Source: Clostridiales bacterium
GTDB lineage: Bacteria > Bacillota > Clostridia > Oscillospirales > QAKW01
DNA length: 13,189 bases
Assembly (NCBI GenBank): GCA_003343605.1
Contig: QAKW01000048.1
Span: 1 to 13,189 of the forward strand
Reading direction: 5' to 3'
Shown here: piece by piece, positions 1 to 6,492 of the stretch
How positions within the stretch are numbered: the first letter of the stretch is position 1
Layout: every line of letters starts with the position of its first letter
The notes under the pieces: generated by a model
Databases searched by the model: none
The model's input: only the letters and a program-made list of their open reading frames with translations
What the model was told of the DNA's origin: nothing
Position numbers and translations under genes: made by a program

Positions 1-3000
1 AGATTTATAAACTGACAGCGGGCGAAACCTTATTTGGCTCTGTGCGTGAGGCGATCACCTACGCCAACCGGAAGGGCATTGATATTCCAACCATCCTGGT
101 TCCGGCCGGCGTATATGATGAAGAGATGGTGCTTACCGGCTCCTGCACTATTCTGGGAGAGCAGCATGGCGTAAATCCCAATAAAAAGCCTTTCGATGTG
201 ATTACGCAGAGCAATCTGGTCAATTCTGCCTGGACGGTGAACGAGGCGCGCGCCAACAGCGCCTATGAATCCACCTTTAACGCCTGCATCCGGGTAGATA
301 AATCCGCGGATGATTTCATTATTACCATTGATGGTATTAAAATGGGCCCGGGCTGCTCCTATGTGGACGATGAGGTGCGCTGGGGTGATAACGTAACGAT
401 CTTTAAAAATGTTTACGCCGATAATGCCGGCGGTGGTCTGGATCGTACCGGCGCGGCCAACGGCCAGCTGTTCCGTTTCTGGAAGGCCTTTGGCAGCGGC
501 GGTGATAACTGCACGATGTATATGTATGACACCCGCATTGATCACAACGCGCAGTGCACGGTATTCGGCCCCTATTTTGAAAAATTTGTGCTCGACGGCG
601 TATTCTTCGGAAACGCGACCAATAATAAGCCCTTTATGGCTTCTTTCCGTTCCCGCGATGTTGCCGAGCCTTACTACTCCATTACAAACTGCTATCTTTA
701 TAATAACAACAGCATGAGCAGCCTATATATGATCGCAACAGCGGATCATAAAGGCAACGCCGCTCAGAAAACCAACATTATCTATAATCTGGATAATAAT
801 ATTTTCTACAATGCCTTTGCCAAAGGCTATGGTGCGATGGAAATCAATTTTACCGGCACCAATATGAAATTCTACATGACCAATAATACCTTGGTGGATA
901 CCGGCGGAAATACCGATACCTTCCTGGCTTGCACGCCTACCAGCTCTCGTTTTAAAGGTACCTGCGGAAGTGAAGACTGTTCGGAGATGATTATCTGCAA
1001 GGGCAACCGGCTGGTATCTGAAAACCGGATTCCGCTGACCAACGGCACCGGAAACGGCACGATGTTTGATTATTCCGGCAACTATTGTGCCGGCGGGATC
1101 TCGGCCTCTACCGGTCTGCTGCCGGATGCGGCGCTGCGTTTTGGCGCTACGGAAGGAAACACGGGGAACTACACCTATGAGCAGTGCACCCGGGCCAAGA
1201 TCGAGTATACTTTCCGTGATTGGGATATGACAGTTCGTTCGGACGATGATTCTATCAATAAGGCCGTTTACGAACTCAATTCCGGGATGTTTGGCACCGG
1301 CACCTATGACTATGAGCGTTACGAGGGCATGACGCAGCTCGTTTATCGAGATGAAGCTCCGGCAAGCTGCACCGTTTACGCCAATCCCTTCAGTGTAGGC
1401 GAATATTCTGTTGCCACCATTGAAAAACTGGTGAATGGCTCCAGAACAACCGTATCGGAAATGGTTCTGGATCAGCCCGAAAATATTTTCTATGTAACGG
1501 TTTCTTCCAAGAATCTGGCGGATGTGCAGCAGTTTGTTGTGATTGTTACACGGCAGATGAACAATGCCTGCGACCTTACCGCTTTCGATGGCTTCCTGGT
1601 TGATCAGGAAGCGCGTAAGATTACCGCTTATGTGGATACCACGATCTATACCTACCGTGCAAACAGCGTAACGGTTTCCAACGGCGCTACCTTTGAGCTT
1701 TATTCTGATCCGGAATGCACGAAGGTTTATACCAGCCGGATGTTTATTCTCTTCTCTCCGCTTACACTTTATTTCAAGGTAACGAGTGAAGATCAGCTTT
1801 CCAGCAAGATTTATGAGCTTCATATGGAAAATCTGGCAGCAGACCAGATTCCTGTTGCGGCCCTTTCCAGCGTTGATGGTGCTACCTATGTAGGCGATAA
1901 TGTTTACGAAACCTCTATTTCTGTTTCTGTTCCTGAGTTTACCTTCAAGCCGGTTCCCTATACGGGTGCCTCGGTGAAAGTATACCAGGGCGAAACAGAG
2001 CTGGAGCCGTTGAGTGACGGCAGCTATACGATCGCCAATACCGGCAGTGAGCAGAGCCTGCGGCTCAGCGTAACTTCCGGAAACGGCGAAAATACAGTTG
2101 ATTATACCCTGAGAATTCTGGTTGTTGAGAGTAATCTTTGCGAACTGCTGTCTGTTGAAAACGCAACAAAGACCGGCAGCGGCTATCTTTTGAATCTTGG
2201 GCTGGCCAATACGACACAGATCCATGCTACGGTTTCTGGTGGTGCAAGTTATGCGGTTTATTCCGATTATTATTGCACGGAACTGTGTGAAAACAATATT
2301 TTCACCGTTTTGGGAACCAGCAGTGCGTTTGCCTATATCAAGGTAACGGCGGAAGACGGTGTTACCAGTGCGGTTTACAAAGTGACGGTTGTTACCCAGG
2401 CCGATAACCGTGCGCTTCCGGAAATTACCGGAACGGCCGGAGGCCAGACGTATAATGCCCTGCTGACCGGGCTGAAGGAATATACCATTTATCTGCCTGC
2501 CGGCACGAATCAGGTTACTGTGTCCGGCGAGATGAAGGATGTTGCCACCGGTTGCGATGTTACCTTCTTTGCCGATTCCGCTATGACGATTCCGGTGACT
2601 GACGCAGTATTTAACCTGGATCAGAAGATTACAAAGGTTTATGTAATGAGAGCGGCCGGAAACCGCACCTATAAACTTCCCGATAGCGATCTTGTTTATA
2701 GCGCTGCAATTCCGCTGAGCAATTTTGTGGTGAACATTGTTTCCGATCGGGGCGTAACGCAGTATAACGATGCGGATCAGATTCCGGCCTGGGCGGCACC
2801 CTATGTGAACTATCTGAACGACGGCCATTATGGCCTGCTGCGGGGCGATGAATATCAGAATCTCAATGCGGAAAGCCATATTACCCGTTATGAGCTGGCC
2901 GCGGTTGCCAGCCGGGTAATGGGTCTGGATGTGAGCAAATACAGCAATGTTACGCTTTCGTATGCAGATTCTGTTGCCGAATGGGCACTGCCTTATGTAA

Positions 3001-3383
3001 AGGCTGTTGCCAGCGCGAAGATTATGACCGGTGATCTGGAAGTTGCCTCCGGGAAACTTTATTTCAACGGTGATGCGAATGCTACGCGTGAGCAGGTGGC
3101 AAAAATCCTTGTGGTCATTTGCATGACCAACGATGGGATTACCACGGATGCAGCCGAATATTATAGCCTGCATAAAAATGATATCGACCGTGAATATATA
3201 ATCCATGATTTCAAGGATGAAGATCAGGTTTCTGAATGGGCGATTCCTTATATGCATATGGCGGTTGCAAAGTATAAGCTGATGGGCGGCTCCAGAGAGG
3301 GCGATGATCTGTATCTGTTTGGTCAGAACTATATCACCCGTGCTGAAGTAGCCAAGATGATTGCCTGCCTGATGGGTTATTAA
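1..3383 (+). CDS. SLH-domain surface protein with beta-helix and beta-sandwich repeats (5' truncated)
   Basis: Probably an exported cell-surface protein held on the wall by its C-terminus; I infer no enzymatic activity. The frame is open from base 3, so the GTG at 42 is not a real start, and the signal peptide must lie upstream. The part up to about 1140 is rich in Asn, Gly and short beta strands (motifs such as NNTLVDTG, TNCYLYNNN, LDNNIFYN) and resembles a right-handed parallel beta-helix of the pectate-lyase-like fold. About 1560-2735 holds at least three related beta-sandwich units resembling cadherin-like/Ig-like repeats; two share a YSDxxCT element followed by a KVT(S/A)ED element. Three SLH modules end the protein, at roughly 2757-2935, 2950-3115 and 3200-3380, with typical motifs (WAAPYV, ITRYELA; EWALPYV, ATREQVAK; EWAIPYM, ITRAEVAK). 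SLH modules bind pyruvylated secondary wall polymers. TAA at 3381 is followed by a terminator. The substrate, if any, is unknown. Confidence 0.93.
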   Translation, partial: IYKLTAGETLFGSVREAITYANRKGIDIPTILVPAGVYDEEMVLTGSCTILGEQHGVNPNKKPFDVITQSNLVNSAWTVNEARANSAYESTFNACIRVDKSADDFIITIDGIKMGPGCSYVDDEVRWGDNVTIFKNVYADNAGGGLDRTGAANGQLFRFWKAFGSGGDNCTMYMYDTRIDHNAQCTVFGPYFEKFVLDGVFFGNATNNKPFMASFRSRDVAEPYYSITNCYLYNNNSMSSLYMIATADHKGNAAQKTNIIYNLDNNIFYNAFAKGYGAMEINFTGTNMKFYMTNNTLVDTGGNTDTFLACTPTSSRFKGTCGSEDCSEMIICKGNRLVSENRIPLTNGTGNGTMFDYSGNYCAGGISASTGLLPDAALRFGATEGNTGNYTYEQCTRAKIEYTFRDWDMTVRSDDDSINKAVYELNSGMFGTGTYDYERYEGMTQLVYRDEAPASCTVYANPFSVGEYSVATIEKLVNGSRTTVSEMVLDQPENIFYVTVSSKNLADVQQFVVIVTRQMNNACDLTAFDGFLVDQEARKITAYVDTTIYTYRANSVTVSNGATFELYSDPECTKVYTSRMFILFSPLTLYFKVTSEDQLSSKIYELHMENLAADQIPVAALSSVDGATYVGDNVYETSISVSVPEFTFKPVPYTGASVKVYQGETELEPLSDGSYTIANTGSEQSLRLSVTSGNGENTVDYTLRILVVESNLCELLSVENATKTGSGYLLNLGLANTTQIHATVSGGASYAVYSDYYCTELCENNIFTVLGTSSAFAYIKVTAEDGVTSAVYKVTVVTQADNRALPEITGTAGGQTYNALLTGLKEYTIYLPAGTNQVTVSGEMKDVATGCDVTFFADSAMTIPVTDAVFNLDQKITKVYVMRAAGNRTYKLPDSDLVYSAAIPLSNFVVNIVSDRGVTQYNDADQIPAWAAPYVNYLNDGHYGLLRGDEYQNLNAESHITRYELAAVASRVMGLDVSKYSNVTLSYADSVAEWALPYVKAVASAKIMTGDLEVASGKLYFNGDANATREQVAKILVVICMTNDGITTDAAEYYSLHKNDIDREYIIHDFKDEDQVSEWAIPYMHMAVAKYKLMGGSREGDDLYLFGQNYITRAEVAKMIACLMGY

Positions 3384-3390
3384 TTAAAAA

Positions 3391-3439
3391 GACGGCGCAA
3401 TATCTGGAACTCCGGATATTGCGCCGTCTATTTTTTTTT
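3391..3439. terminator. Bidirectional rho-independent terminator
   Basis: A perfect 14-bp stem (3391-3404 with 3415-3428) extends by about 3 pairs into a four-base loop. It is followed by nine T on the plus strand and preceded by an A-rich run (3386-3390) that gives a T tract on the minus strand. It ends the SLH gene and can also end the convergent gene. The plus-strand T tract is also the last lysine codons of that opposing gene. Confidence 0.93.
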
Positions 3440-3841
3440 GATGGCGATCAGTATCAGCAGGAAAACAACACCAGCTAGAAAAAGAAGCGGCCCGATCAGA
3501 TGCGTGCCCTTTCCCGGCACCACCTTGATTTTGATATAAGCGCTGTGGCCCTTGCTGCTCATAATGGTAAGATGCGCGGTTCCGATGCTGTTGCCGCGCA
3601 GTATTCCGCTGTGAAGGCCAACACTTGCAACAAAAGTGTTATCGGAAAAAAAGGAAACGCCTTTCAGCTGCGGAAGTTTGCTCCATCCATCCTGCACATA
3701 GAGCCATTTTTTTTCTCCCTTATGGATTGTAATTTCCTGAACACCGTGATTAATGATCAGCCGCTTGCTGCCAAGCGCCGCATCTGCAGAAGGGGCGAGA
3801 AGCAAGAGAAGGCAGAGAATCAGTATAAATCTTTTTTTCAT
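3428..3841 (-). CDS. Membrane-anchored single Ig-like (BIG2-like) domain protein
   Basis: A 137-residue probable extracytoplasmic protein of unknown role. The N-terminus MKKRF plus a long Leu-rich stretch and a small-residue site near residues 18-22 (SADAAL) looks like a cleavable signal peptide. Residues about 27-108 form a beta-rich domain whose tail (SDNTFVASV...G.L.G...GTAHLTI...G) follows the pattern of bacterial Ig-like group 2 domains: a 'things differ from constants' strand, then a GxxxGxAxLT turn. Residues about 114-134 are one hydrophobic helix followed by KKK, so the domain should sit outside the membrane. It stands alone, convergent with the SLH gene and divergent from the tRNA unit. 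There is no Shine-Dalgarno sequence before the ATG at 3841, and TATAGT lies only 5 nt upstream, so the message may be nearly leaderless. The BIG2 assignment is by pattern only. Confidence 0.85.
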   Translation of the reverse strand: MKKRFILILCLLLLLAPSADAALGSKRLIINHGVQEITIHKGEKKWLYVQDGWSKLPQLKGVSFFSDNTFVASVGLHSGILRGNSIGTAHLTIMSSKGHSAYIKIKVVPGKGTHLIGPLLFLAGVVFLLILIAIKKK

Positions 3842-3882
3842 ATTAAACTATAGTATTTTTCTAAAAAAAATATGAAATTCTC

Positions 3883-3911
3883 TTGCAAAATTCATTTTTT
3901 TATGATAGAAT
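3883..3911 (+). promoter_or_regulatory. Sigma-A type promoter of the tRNA Ser-Ala unit
   Basis: TTGCAA at 3883-3888, a 17-bp spacer rich in A and T, and TAGAAT at 3906-3911. Transcription would start about 3918, a few bases ahead of the first tRNA at 3925. The -35 hexamer is its own reverse complement, so it could also face the minus-strand gene. Confidence 0.8.
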
Positions 3912-3924
3912 ATTCGAGCAACAG

Positions 3925-4015
3925 GGAGATGTATCGAAGTGGTCGTAACGAGAACGATTCGAAATCGTTTTGTCCTTAGCCGGGCACGTGGGTTCGAATC
4001 CCACCATCTCCGCCA
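3925..4015 (+). tRNA. tRNA-Ser (anticodon CGA)
   Basis: A 91-nt class II tRNA. The acceptor stem GGAGATG pairs with CATCTCC (4005-4011), followed by discriminator G and an encoded CCA (4013-4015). The anticodon stem is AACGA/TCGTT with loop TTCGAAA, placing CGA at 3960-3962 (reads UCG). A long variable arm (TGTCC with GGGCA, one G-U pair) and a T arm (GTGGG, loop TTCGAAT, CCCAC at 3988-4004) are present. The long variable arm and G73 fit serine identity. Confidence 0.97.
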
Positions 4016-4075
4016 CCCTGATTCAGGGCAGGAGGAGAAATGGGGCCGCTGACGCTTCGAATTTCTCTTCTAAAT
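4016..4075 (+). other. Structured spacer between the two tRNAs
   Basis: This 60-nt spacer can form two hairpins: a 5-bp stem (4016-4020 with 4024-4028) directly after the serine tRNA CCA, and an 11-bp stem with two G-U pairs (4031-4041 with 4061-4071) around a 19-nt loop, ending four bases before the alanine tRNA. Neither is followed by a T tract, so they look like processing structures and not terminators. This is inferred from base pairing only. Confidence 0.5.
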
Positions 4076-4151
4076 GGGGGCGTAGCTCAGCTGGGAGAGC
4101 GCTGCGTTCGCAACGCAGAGGTCAAGAGTTCGATCCTCTCCGTCTCCACCA
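4076..4151 (+). tRNA. tRNA-Ala (anticodon CGC)
   Basis: A 76-nt class I tRNA. The acceptor GGGGGCG pairs with CGTCTCC (4141-4147) and includes the G3-U70 wobble pair, the main alanine identity element. A73 and an encoded CCA follow (4148-4151). The anticodon stem CTGCG/CGCAG holds loop TTCGCAA, with CGC at 4109-4111 (reads GCG). The D arm has the usual TAGCTCAGCTGGGAGAGC form, and the T loop is TTCGATC. Confidence 0.97.
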
Positions 4152-4155
4152 TGTA

Positions 4156-4196
4156 AAAACCCTCTTTTGTCTGTAGAGACAAAAGAGGGTTTTTTT
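4156..4196. terminator. Terminator of the tRNA unit, shared with the convergent alarmone synthetase
   Basis: A 17-bp perfect stem (4156-4172 with 4177-4193) with loop GTAG, closed by A-T pairs and followed by T residues to 4196. The A-rich side gives a T tract on the minus strand, so it should work in both directions. Its tail touches the stop codon of the minus-strand gene at 4195-4197. Confidence 0.93.
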
Positions 4197-4872
4197 AATC
4201 TGCCCGCTTTTCAATGCGGTTGCGTATATTTTGCATCGCAAGATCCAGGCGGGCAATTTCTTCAGCGCAGCTTTTCAATTCGCCGGCGATATCTTCGATA
4301 TCTTCCAGATCCTTTTTATATTTCATTTTATGCTCCAGGCTGGCCCAGAAATCCATCGCAATGGTGCGAAGCTGAATTTCAACATGCATCATCCGTTTTT
4401 CGTTTGCGAGAAAAATGGGTATCTGCACAATGAGATGCAGGCTGCGATAGCCTGATTCTTTCGGACATTTAATATAGTCTTTCACTCTTACTAAGAGAAT
4501 ATCATCCTGTTTGAGCAAATAATTGGCCAGGAGATAAACATCTTCCGGAAACGCACAGACAACGCGCACCCCCGCAATATCATGAATCCCATCTTCAATG
4601 GAATGAACCGATAGCGGCAAATTTTTTCGCCAGAGTTTTTCGATAATGCTTTTCGGGTCCTTCAGGCGGCATTTTATGGTTTCAATGGGATTGCGGTCAT
4701 AGGCGATGGAAAGACTTTCGTTGAGTACTTTGAATTTAGTTTCAACCTCCATCATAGCACAGCGGTAATAAGACATCAGTGTTCTGAATTTTGTTTCCTG
4801 GCGCAGCATTTTTGCCAGATCATCCGTATGCTGAAGCTGCTGCACCAGTGTAATACTCTTGGTAGATTCCAT
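4195..4872 (-). CDS. Small alarmone synthetase (GTP pyrophosphokinase, RelA/SpoT synthetase domain)
   Basis: A 225-residue cytosolic enzyme expected to transfer pyrophosphate from ATP to GDP or GTP, making (p)ppGpp. It has only the RelA/SpoT synthetase domain (about residues 45-190). Visible motifs are NPIETIKCRL (61-70), DIAGVR (98-103), GYRSLH (141-146) and VEIQLRT (164-170) followed by the DFWASLEHKMKYK helix; the C-terminal part (190-222) is a charged helix. There is no HD hydrolase domain and no TGS or ACT regulatory domain, and the length fits the RelQ/RelP class of Firmicutes. I chose the ATG at 4872 because AAGAGGA lies 6 nt upstream; an in-frame ATG at 4932 would overlap the likely -10 element. 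The gene is divergent from an HD-domain gene. I cannot assign RelP versus RelQ. Confidence 0.93.
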   Translation of the reverse strand: MESTKSITLVQQLQHTDDLAKMLRQETKFRTLMSYYRCAMMEVETKFKVLNESLSIAYDRNPIETIKCRLKDPKSIIEKLWRKNLPLSVHSIEDGIHDIAGVRVVCAFPEDVYLLANYLLKQDDILLVRVKDYIKCPKESGYRSLHLIVQIPIFLANEKRMMHVEIQLRTIAMDFWASLEHKMKYKKDLEDIEDIAGELKSCAEEIARLDLAMQNIRNRIEKRAD

Positions 4873-4933
4873 AGTGAATCCTCTTTTCTGATTTTTCGGC
4901 AATTGCAAAATTGTTTGCCTTTTCACAATCAAT

Positions 4934-4942
4934 ATTTTACCA
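4934..4942 (-). promoter_or_regulatory. Possible extended -10 promoter of the alarmone synthetase gene
   Basis: On the minus strand this reads TGGTAAAAT, a TGn extended -10 with no clear -35 hexamer. It would give a 5' leader of about 55 nt before the ATG at 4872. Short inverted repeats flank it (4918-4924 with 4954-4960), and a small hairpin can form in the leader (4900-4904 with 4909-4913). Confidence 0.4.
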
Positions 4943-4983
4943 TATTTAATTTGGAAAAGGGAGAATAAGCAATGAAAAATATA

Positions 4984-5011
4984 TGGACATTTTGTTAAAG
5001 CGTGCTATAAT
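4984..5011 (+). promoter_or_regulatory. Promoter of the HD-domain gene
   Basis: TGGACA at 4984-4989, a 16-bp spacer, and a perfect TATAAT at 5006-5011 preceded by TGC, which makes an extended -10. Transcription would start near 5018. An imperfect inverted repeat (5013-5018 with 5032-5037, inner arms 5021-5024 and 5028-5031) covers the start point and could be an operator or a weak leader hairpin. Confidence 0.75.
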
Positions 5012-5074
5012 ACAAACAGCGTATTCTATACTGTTTGATCAATCTGGAAAATATTAAACGGAGGCGGTTTAAAA

Positions 5075-5641
5075 ATGGAGCGGAAAAAAGCACTGGCACT
5101 GCTGCAAAAATACAATCGGGAGCCATTTCATCTTTATCATGCTTTCACAGTGGAAGGCGTTATGCGCTGGTACGCCACGGAGCTGGGGCACGATGCAGAC
5201 TATTGGGGAATGGTGGGTCTGCTGCATGATATTGATTTTGAGCTGTATCCGAAGGAGCATTGCCAAAAAGCGCCGGAACTGCTGCGGGAAGGCGGGTTCG
5301 ATGAAGCATTTATTCATGCGGTATGTTCTCATGGCTATGGGATCTGTGTTGATATAAAGCCGGAAAAAGAGATGGAAAAGGTTTTATTTGCAGTGGATGA
5401 GCTGACCGGCCTGATCGGCGCCGCAGCCCGGATGCGCCCTTCCAAAAGCGTTCAGGATATGGAGCTTTCCAGCCTGAAAAAGAAATATAAAGATAAAAAA
5501 TTTGCCGCCGGCTGTTCGCGCGATATTATTTCCAGAGGCGCCGACCAGTTGGGCTGGAGCCTGGATGAACTGCTGGAAAAAACAATTCTGGCCATGCGGG
5601 CATGCGAAAAGCAGGTTCAGGAAGAAATGAATAATTTGTGA
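5075..5641 (+). CDS. HD-domain phosphohydrolase-like protein
   Basis: A 188-residue cytosolic protein of the HD metal-dependent phosphohydrolase superfamily; the substrate is unknown. Residues that fit the H...HD...D metal site are His22 (in LYHAFTVEGVM), His51-Asp52 (LLHDIDFELYP), nearby His81 or His86, and Asp108 (FAVDELTGLI). The C-terminal third (about 123-188) is helical, lysine-rich and has no recognised domain. GGAGG lies about 10 nt before the ATG, and a strong promoter precedes it. It stands alone, divergent from the alarmone synthetase gene. Similar stand-alone HD proteins are common in Clostridia and usually remain uncharacterised. I see no clear hairpin terminator after the stop at 5639-5641. 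Confidence 0.88.
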   Translation: MERKKALALLQKYNREPFHLYHAFTVEGVMRWYATELGHDADYWGMVGLLHDIDFELYPKEHCQKAPELLREGGFDEAFIHAVCSHGYGICVDIKPEKEMEKVLFAVDELTGLIGAAARMRPSKSVQDMELSSLKKKYKDKKFAAGCSRDIISRGADQLGWSLDELLEKTILAMRACEKQVQEEMNNL

Positions 5642-5729
5642 TATTTTGAATATTATACCGTTAAGATTACTATTTTAAGCCATCATTCGCCTGTTTTTAC
5701 CATCAAAAGAGAGAATTTTATAAAATCCA

Positions 5730-5758
5730 TTGCAAAACAGGGAAAAAATAAGTATAAT
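5730..5758 (+). promoter_or_regulatory. Promoter of the 77-residue protein gene
   Basis: TTGCAA at 5730-5735, a 17-bp spacer and a perfect TATAAT at 5753-5758. Transcription would start near 5765, giving a leader of about 27 nt. An 8-bp inverted repeat (5690-5697 with 5734-5741) overlaps the -35 region. The rest of the 150-base gap shows nothing else I can name. Confidence 0.8.
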
Positions 5759-5791
5759 ATTCGCATATGAACTTGAAAAGGGAGTGTAACC

Positions 5792-6025
5792 ATGAAAAAG
5801 ATCATATGCAAATATGAATACGATACGGAGAAGGCCGTTATCATAAAAAAATCAACGGCCGGAGCGTTTGGCGATGCCGATGGATATGAGGAAACCCTTT
5901 ATCAGACGGCTGACGGAAAATATTTTATTTATGTGAATGGCGGAACGGATTCCGCCTATCCGAAAGAAGACATTAAAAGGATCGCCAAAGATAAGGTGGA
6001 GGCTTGGATTCAAGAACATACCTGA
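5792..6025 (+). CDS. Small uncharacterised acidic/basic protein (77 aa)
   Basis: I do not recognise this gene with certainty. The 77-residue product has no signal peptide, membrane helix or cysteine pair; its only cysteine is Cys6. It reads as an N-terminal strand (KKIICKYEYDTEKAVII), a Gly/Asp-rich turn, two strands (EETLYQTADGKYFIYVNGG) and a C-terminal helix (KEDIKRIAKDKVEAWIQEH). The YDTEKA and ETLYQTxxGxYFIY elements recall a family of small Firmicutes proteins of unknown role, often seen with mobile elements; that link is from memory and unverified. It is a complete single-gene unit: strong promoter, GGGAG 8-9 nt before the ATG, and its own terminator. Such a unit suggests steady, high expression of a cytosolic accessory protein. 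Confidence 0.8.
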   Translation: MKKIICKYEYDTEKAVIIKKSTAGAFGDADGYEETLYQTADGKYFIYVNGGTDSAYPKEDIKRIAKDKVEAWIQEHT

Positions 6026-6030
6026 TCATA

Positions 6031-6065
6031 AAAACCGGCGCGCCCAAAAAGCGCGCCGGTTTTTA
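6031..6065. terminator. Bidirectional rho-independent terminator
   Basis: A 13-bp perfect stem (6031-6043 with 6051-6063), GC-rich in the middle and closed by four A-T pairs, with a 7-nt loop. T residues follow on the plus strand, and A residues before the stem give a T tract on the minus strand. It ends the 77-residue gene and the eight-gene minus-strand operon, whose last stop codon is at 6070-6072. Confidence 0.92.
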
Positions 6066-6069
6066 TTTT

Positions 6070-6492
6070 TTACTCCAGAGAGAGAAAATAGCGAAATACC
6101 AACTGAGTCAGAATCAGAAAAAGGGCAGAGCCGATCAGCAGAATGATCTTTCCTTTCTTCTGAAGGGCAAGCGTTTCGGGCGTGGGCCTGAAAACAGTTT
6201 TTTTAGATAAAGTACCCAGCGCATAAACAATTGCCGCTAAAACGGTAATACACCCGATTTCAGCGGGAACAGCCTTTTTCAGTGCCAGCGCCAGCGCTGC
6301 CAGCAGCGCGCCGGCCGCAGCCGCAAAGGCACTTTTTTTAACCTTGACGGTTATGGCTTCCCAATACCGACGGTCGTCTGCGGGCGCATCTCCACCGGTT
6401 TCCAAACGGCGGCTGCCGTTCTGGTAAGAGAGACCAAGCAGGAAAAACAGCGCCGCAAACGCGAGAAAAAGAATGATCAGTACGTACATCAT
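6070..6492 (-). CDS. Four-helix integral membrane protein of unknown function
   Basis: About 140 residues. Hydrophobic segments near residues 3-22, 54-72, 78-95 and 114-135 predict four membrane helices, with a polar loop (24-50, containing RRLETGGDAPADDRRYW) between helices 1 and 2 and a basic loop (97-115) before the last. I recognise no family. It is the last gene of the operon. I chose the ATG at 6492, which overlaps the TGA of the DUF1015 gene as ATGA and has GGAGG 11 nt upstream; an in-frame ATG at 6513 would add seven polar residues and lacks a ribosome site. The 4-nt overlap suggests coupled translation with the DUF1015 gene. Nothing visible points to transport or signalling. Confidence 0.8.
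   Translation of the reverse strand: MMYVLIILFLAFAALFFLLGLSYQNGSRRLETGGDAPADDRRYWEAITVKVKKSAFAAAAGALLAALALALKKAVPAEIGCITVLAAIVYALGTLSKKTVFRPTPETLALQKKGKIILLIGSALFLILTQLVFRYFLSLE

Noticed and set aside
42..44. GTG as the start of the large surface protein
   Set aside because: The frame stays open to base 3 and the protein has no signal peptide here; the gene clearly continues upstream of the window.
723..3257. 844-residue open frame on the minus strand across the SLH gene
   Set aside because: It lies wholly opposite a well-supported SLH protein, has no recognisable domain, and its Ile/Asn/Arg-rich composition mirrors the codon pattern of the real gene.
4016..4075. Third tRNA or small RNA between the serine and alanine tRNAs
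   Set aside because: There is no acceptor stem, anticodon loop or T loop; only two simple hairpins.
4873..4932. Upstream start for the alarmone synthetase at 4932
   Set aside because: It has no ribosome site, would overlap the likely -10 region and adds 20 residues unlike the family; the ATG at 4872 has AAGAGGA at the right distance.
5642..5729. Terminator after the HD-domain gene
   Set aside because: AT-rich palindromes such as ATTTTATAAAAT are present, but no GC-containing stem followed by a T tract.
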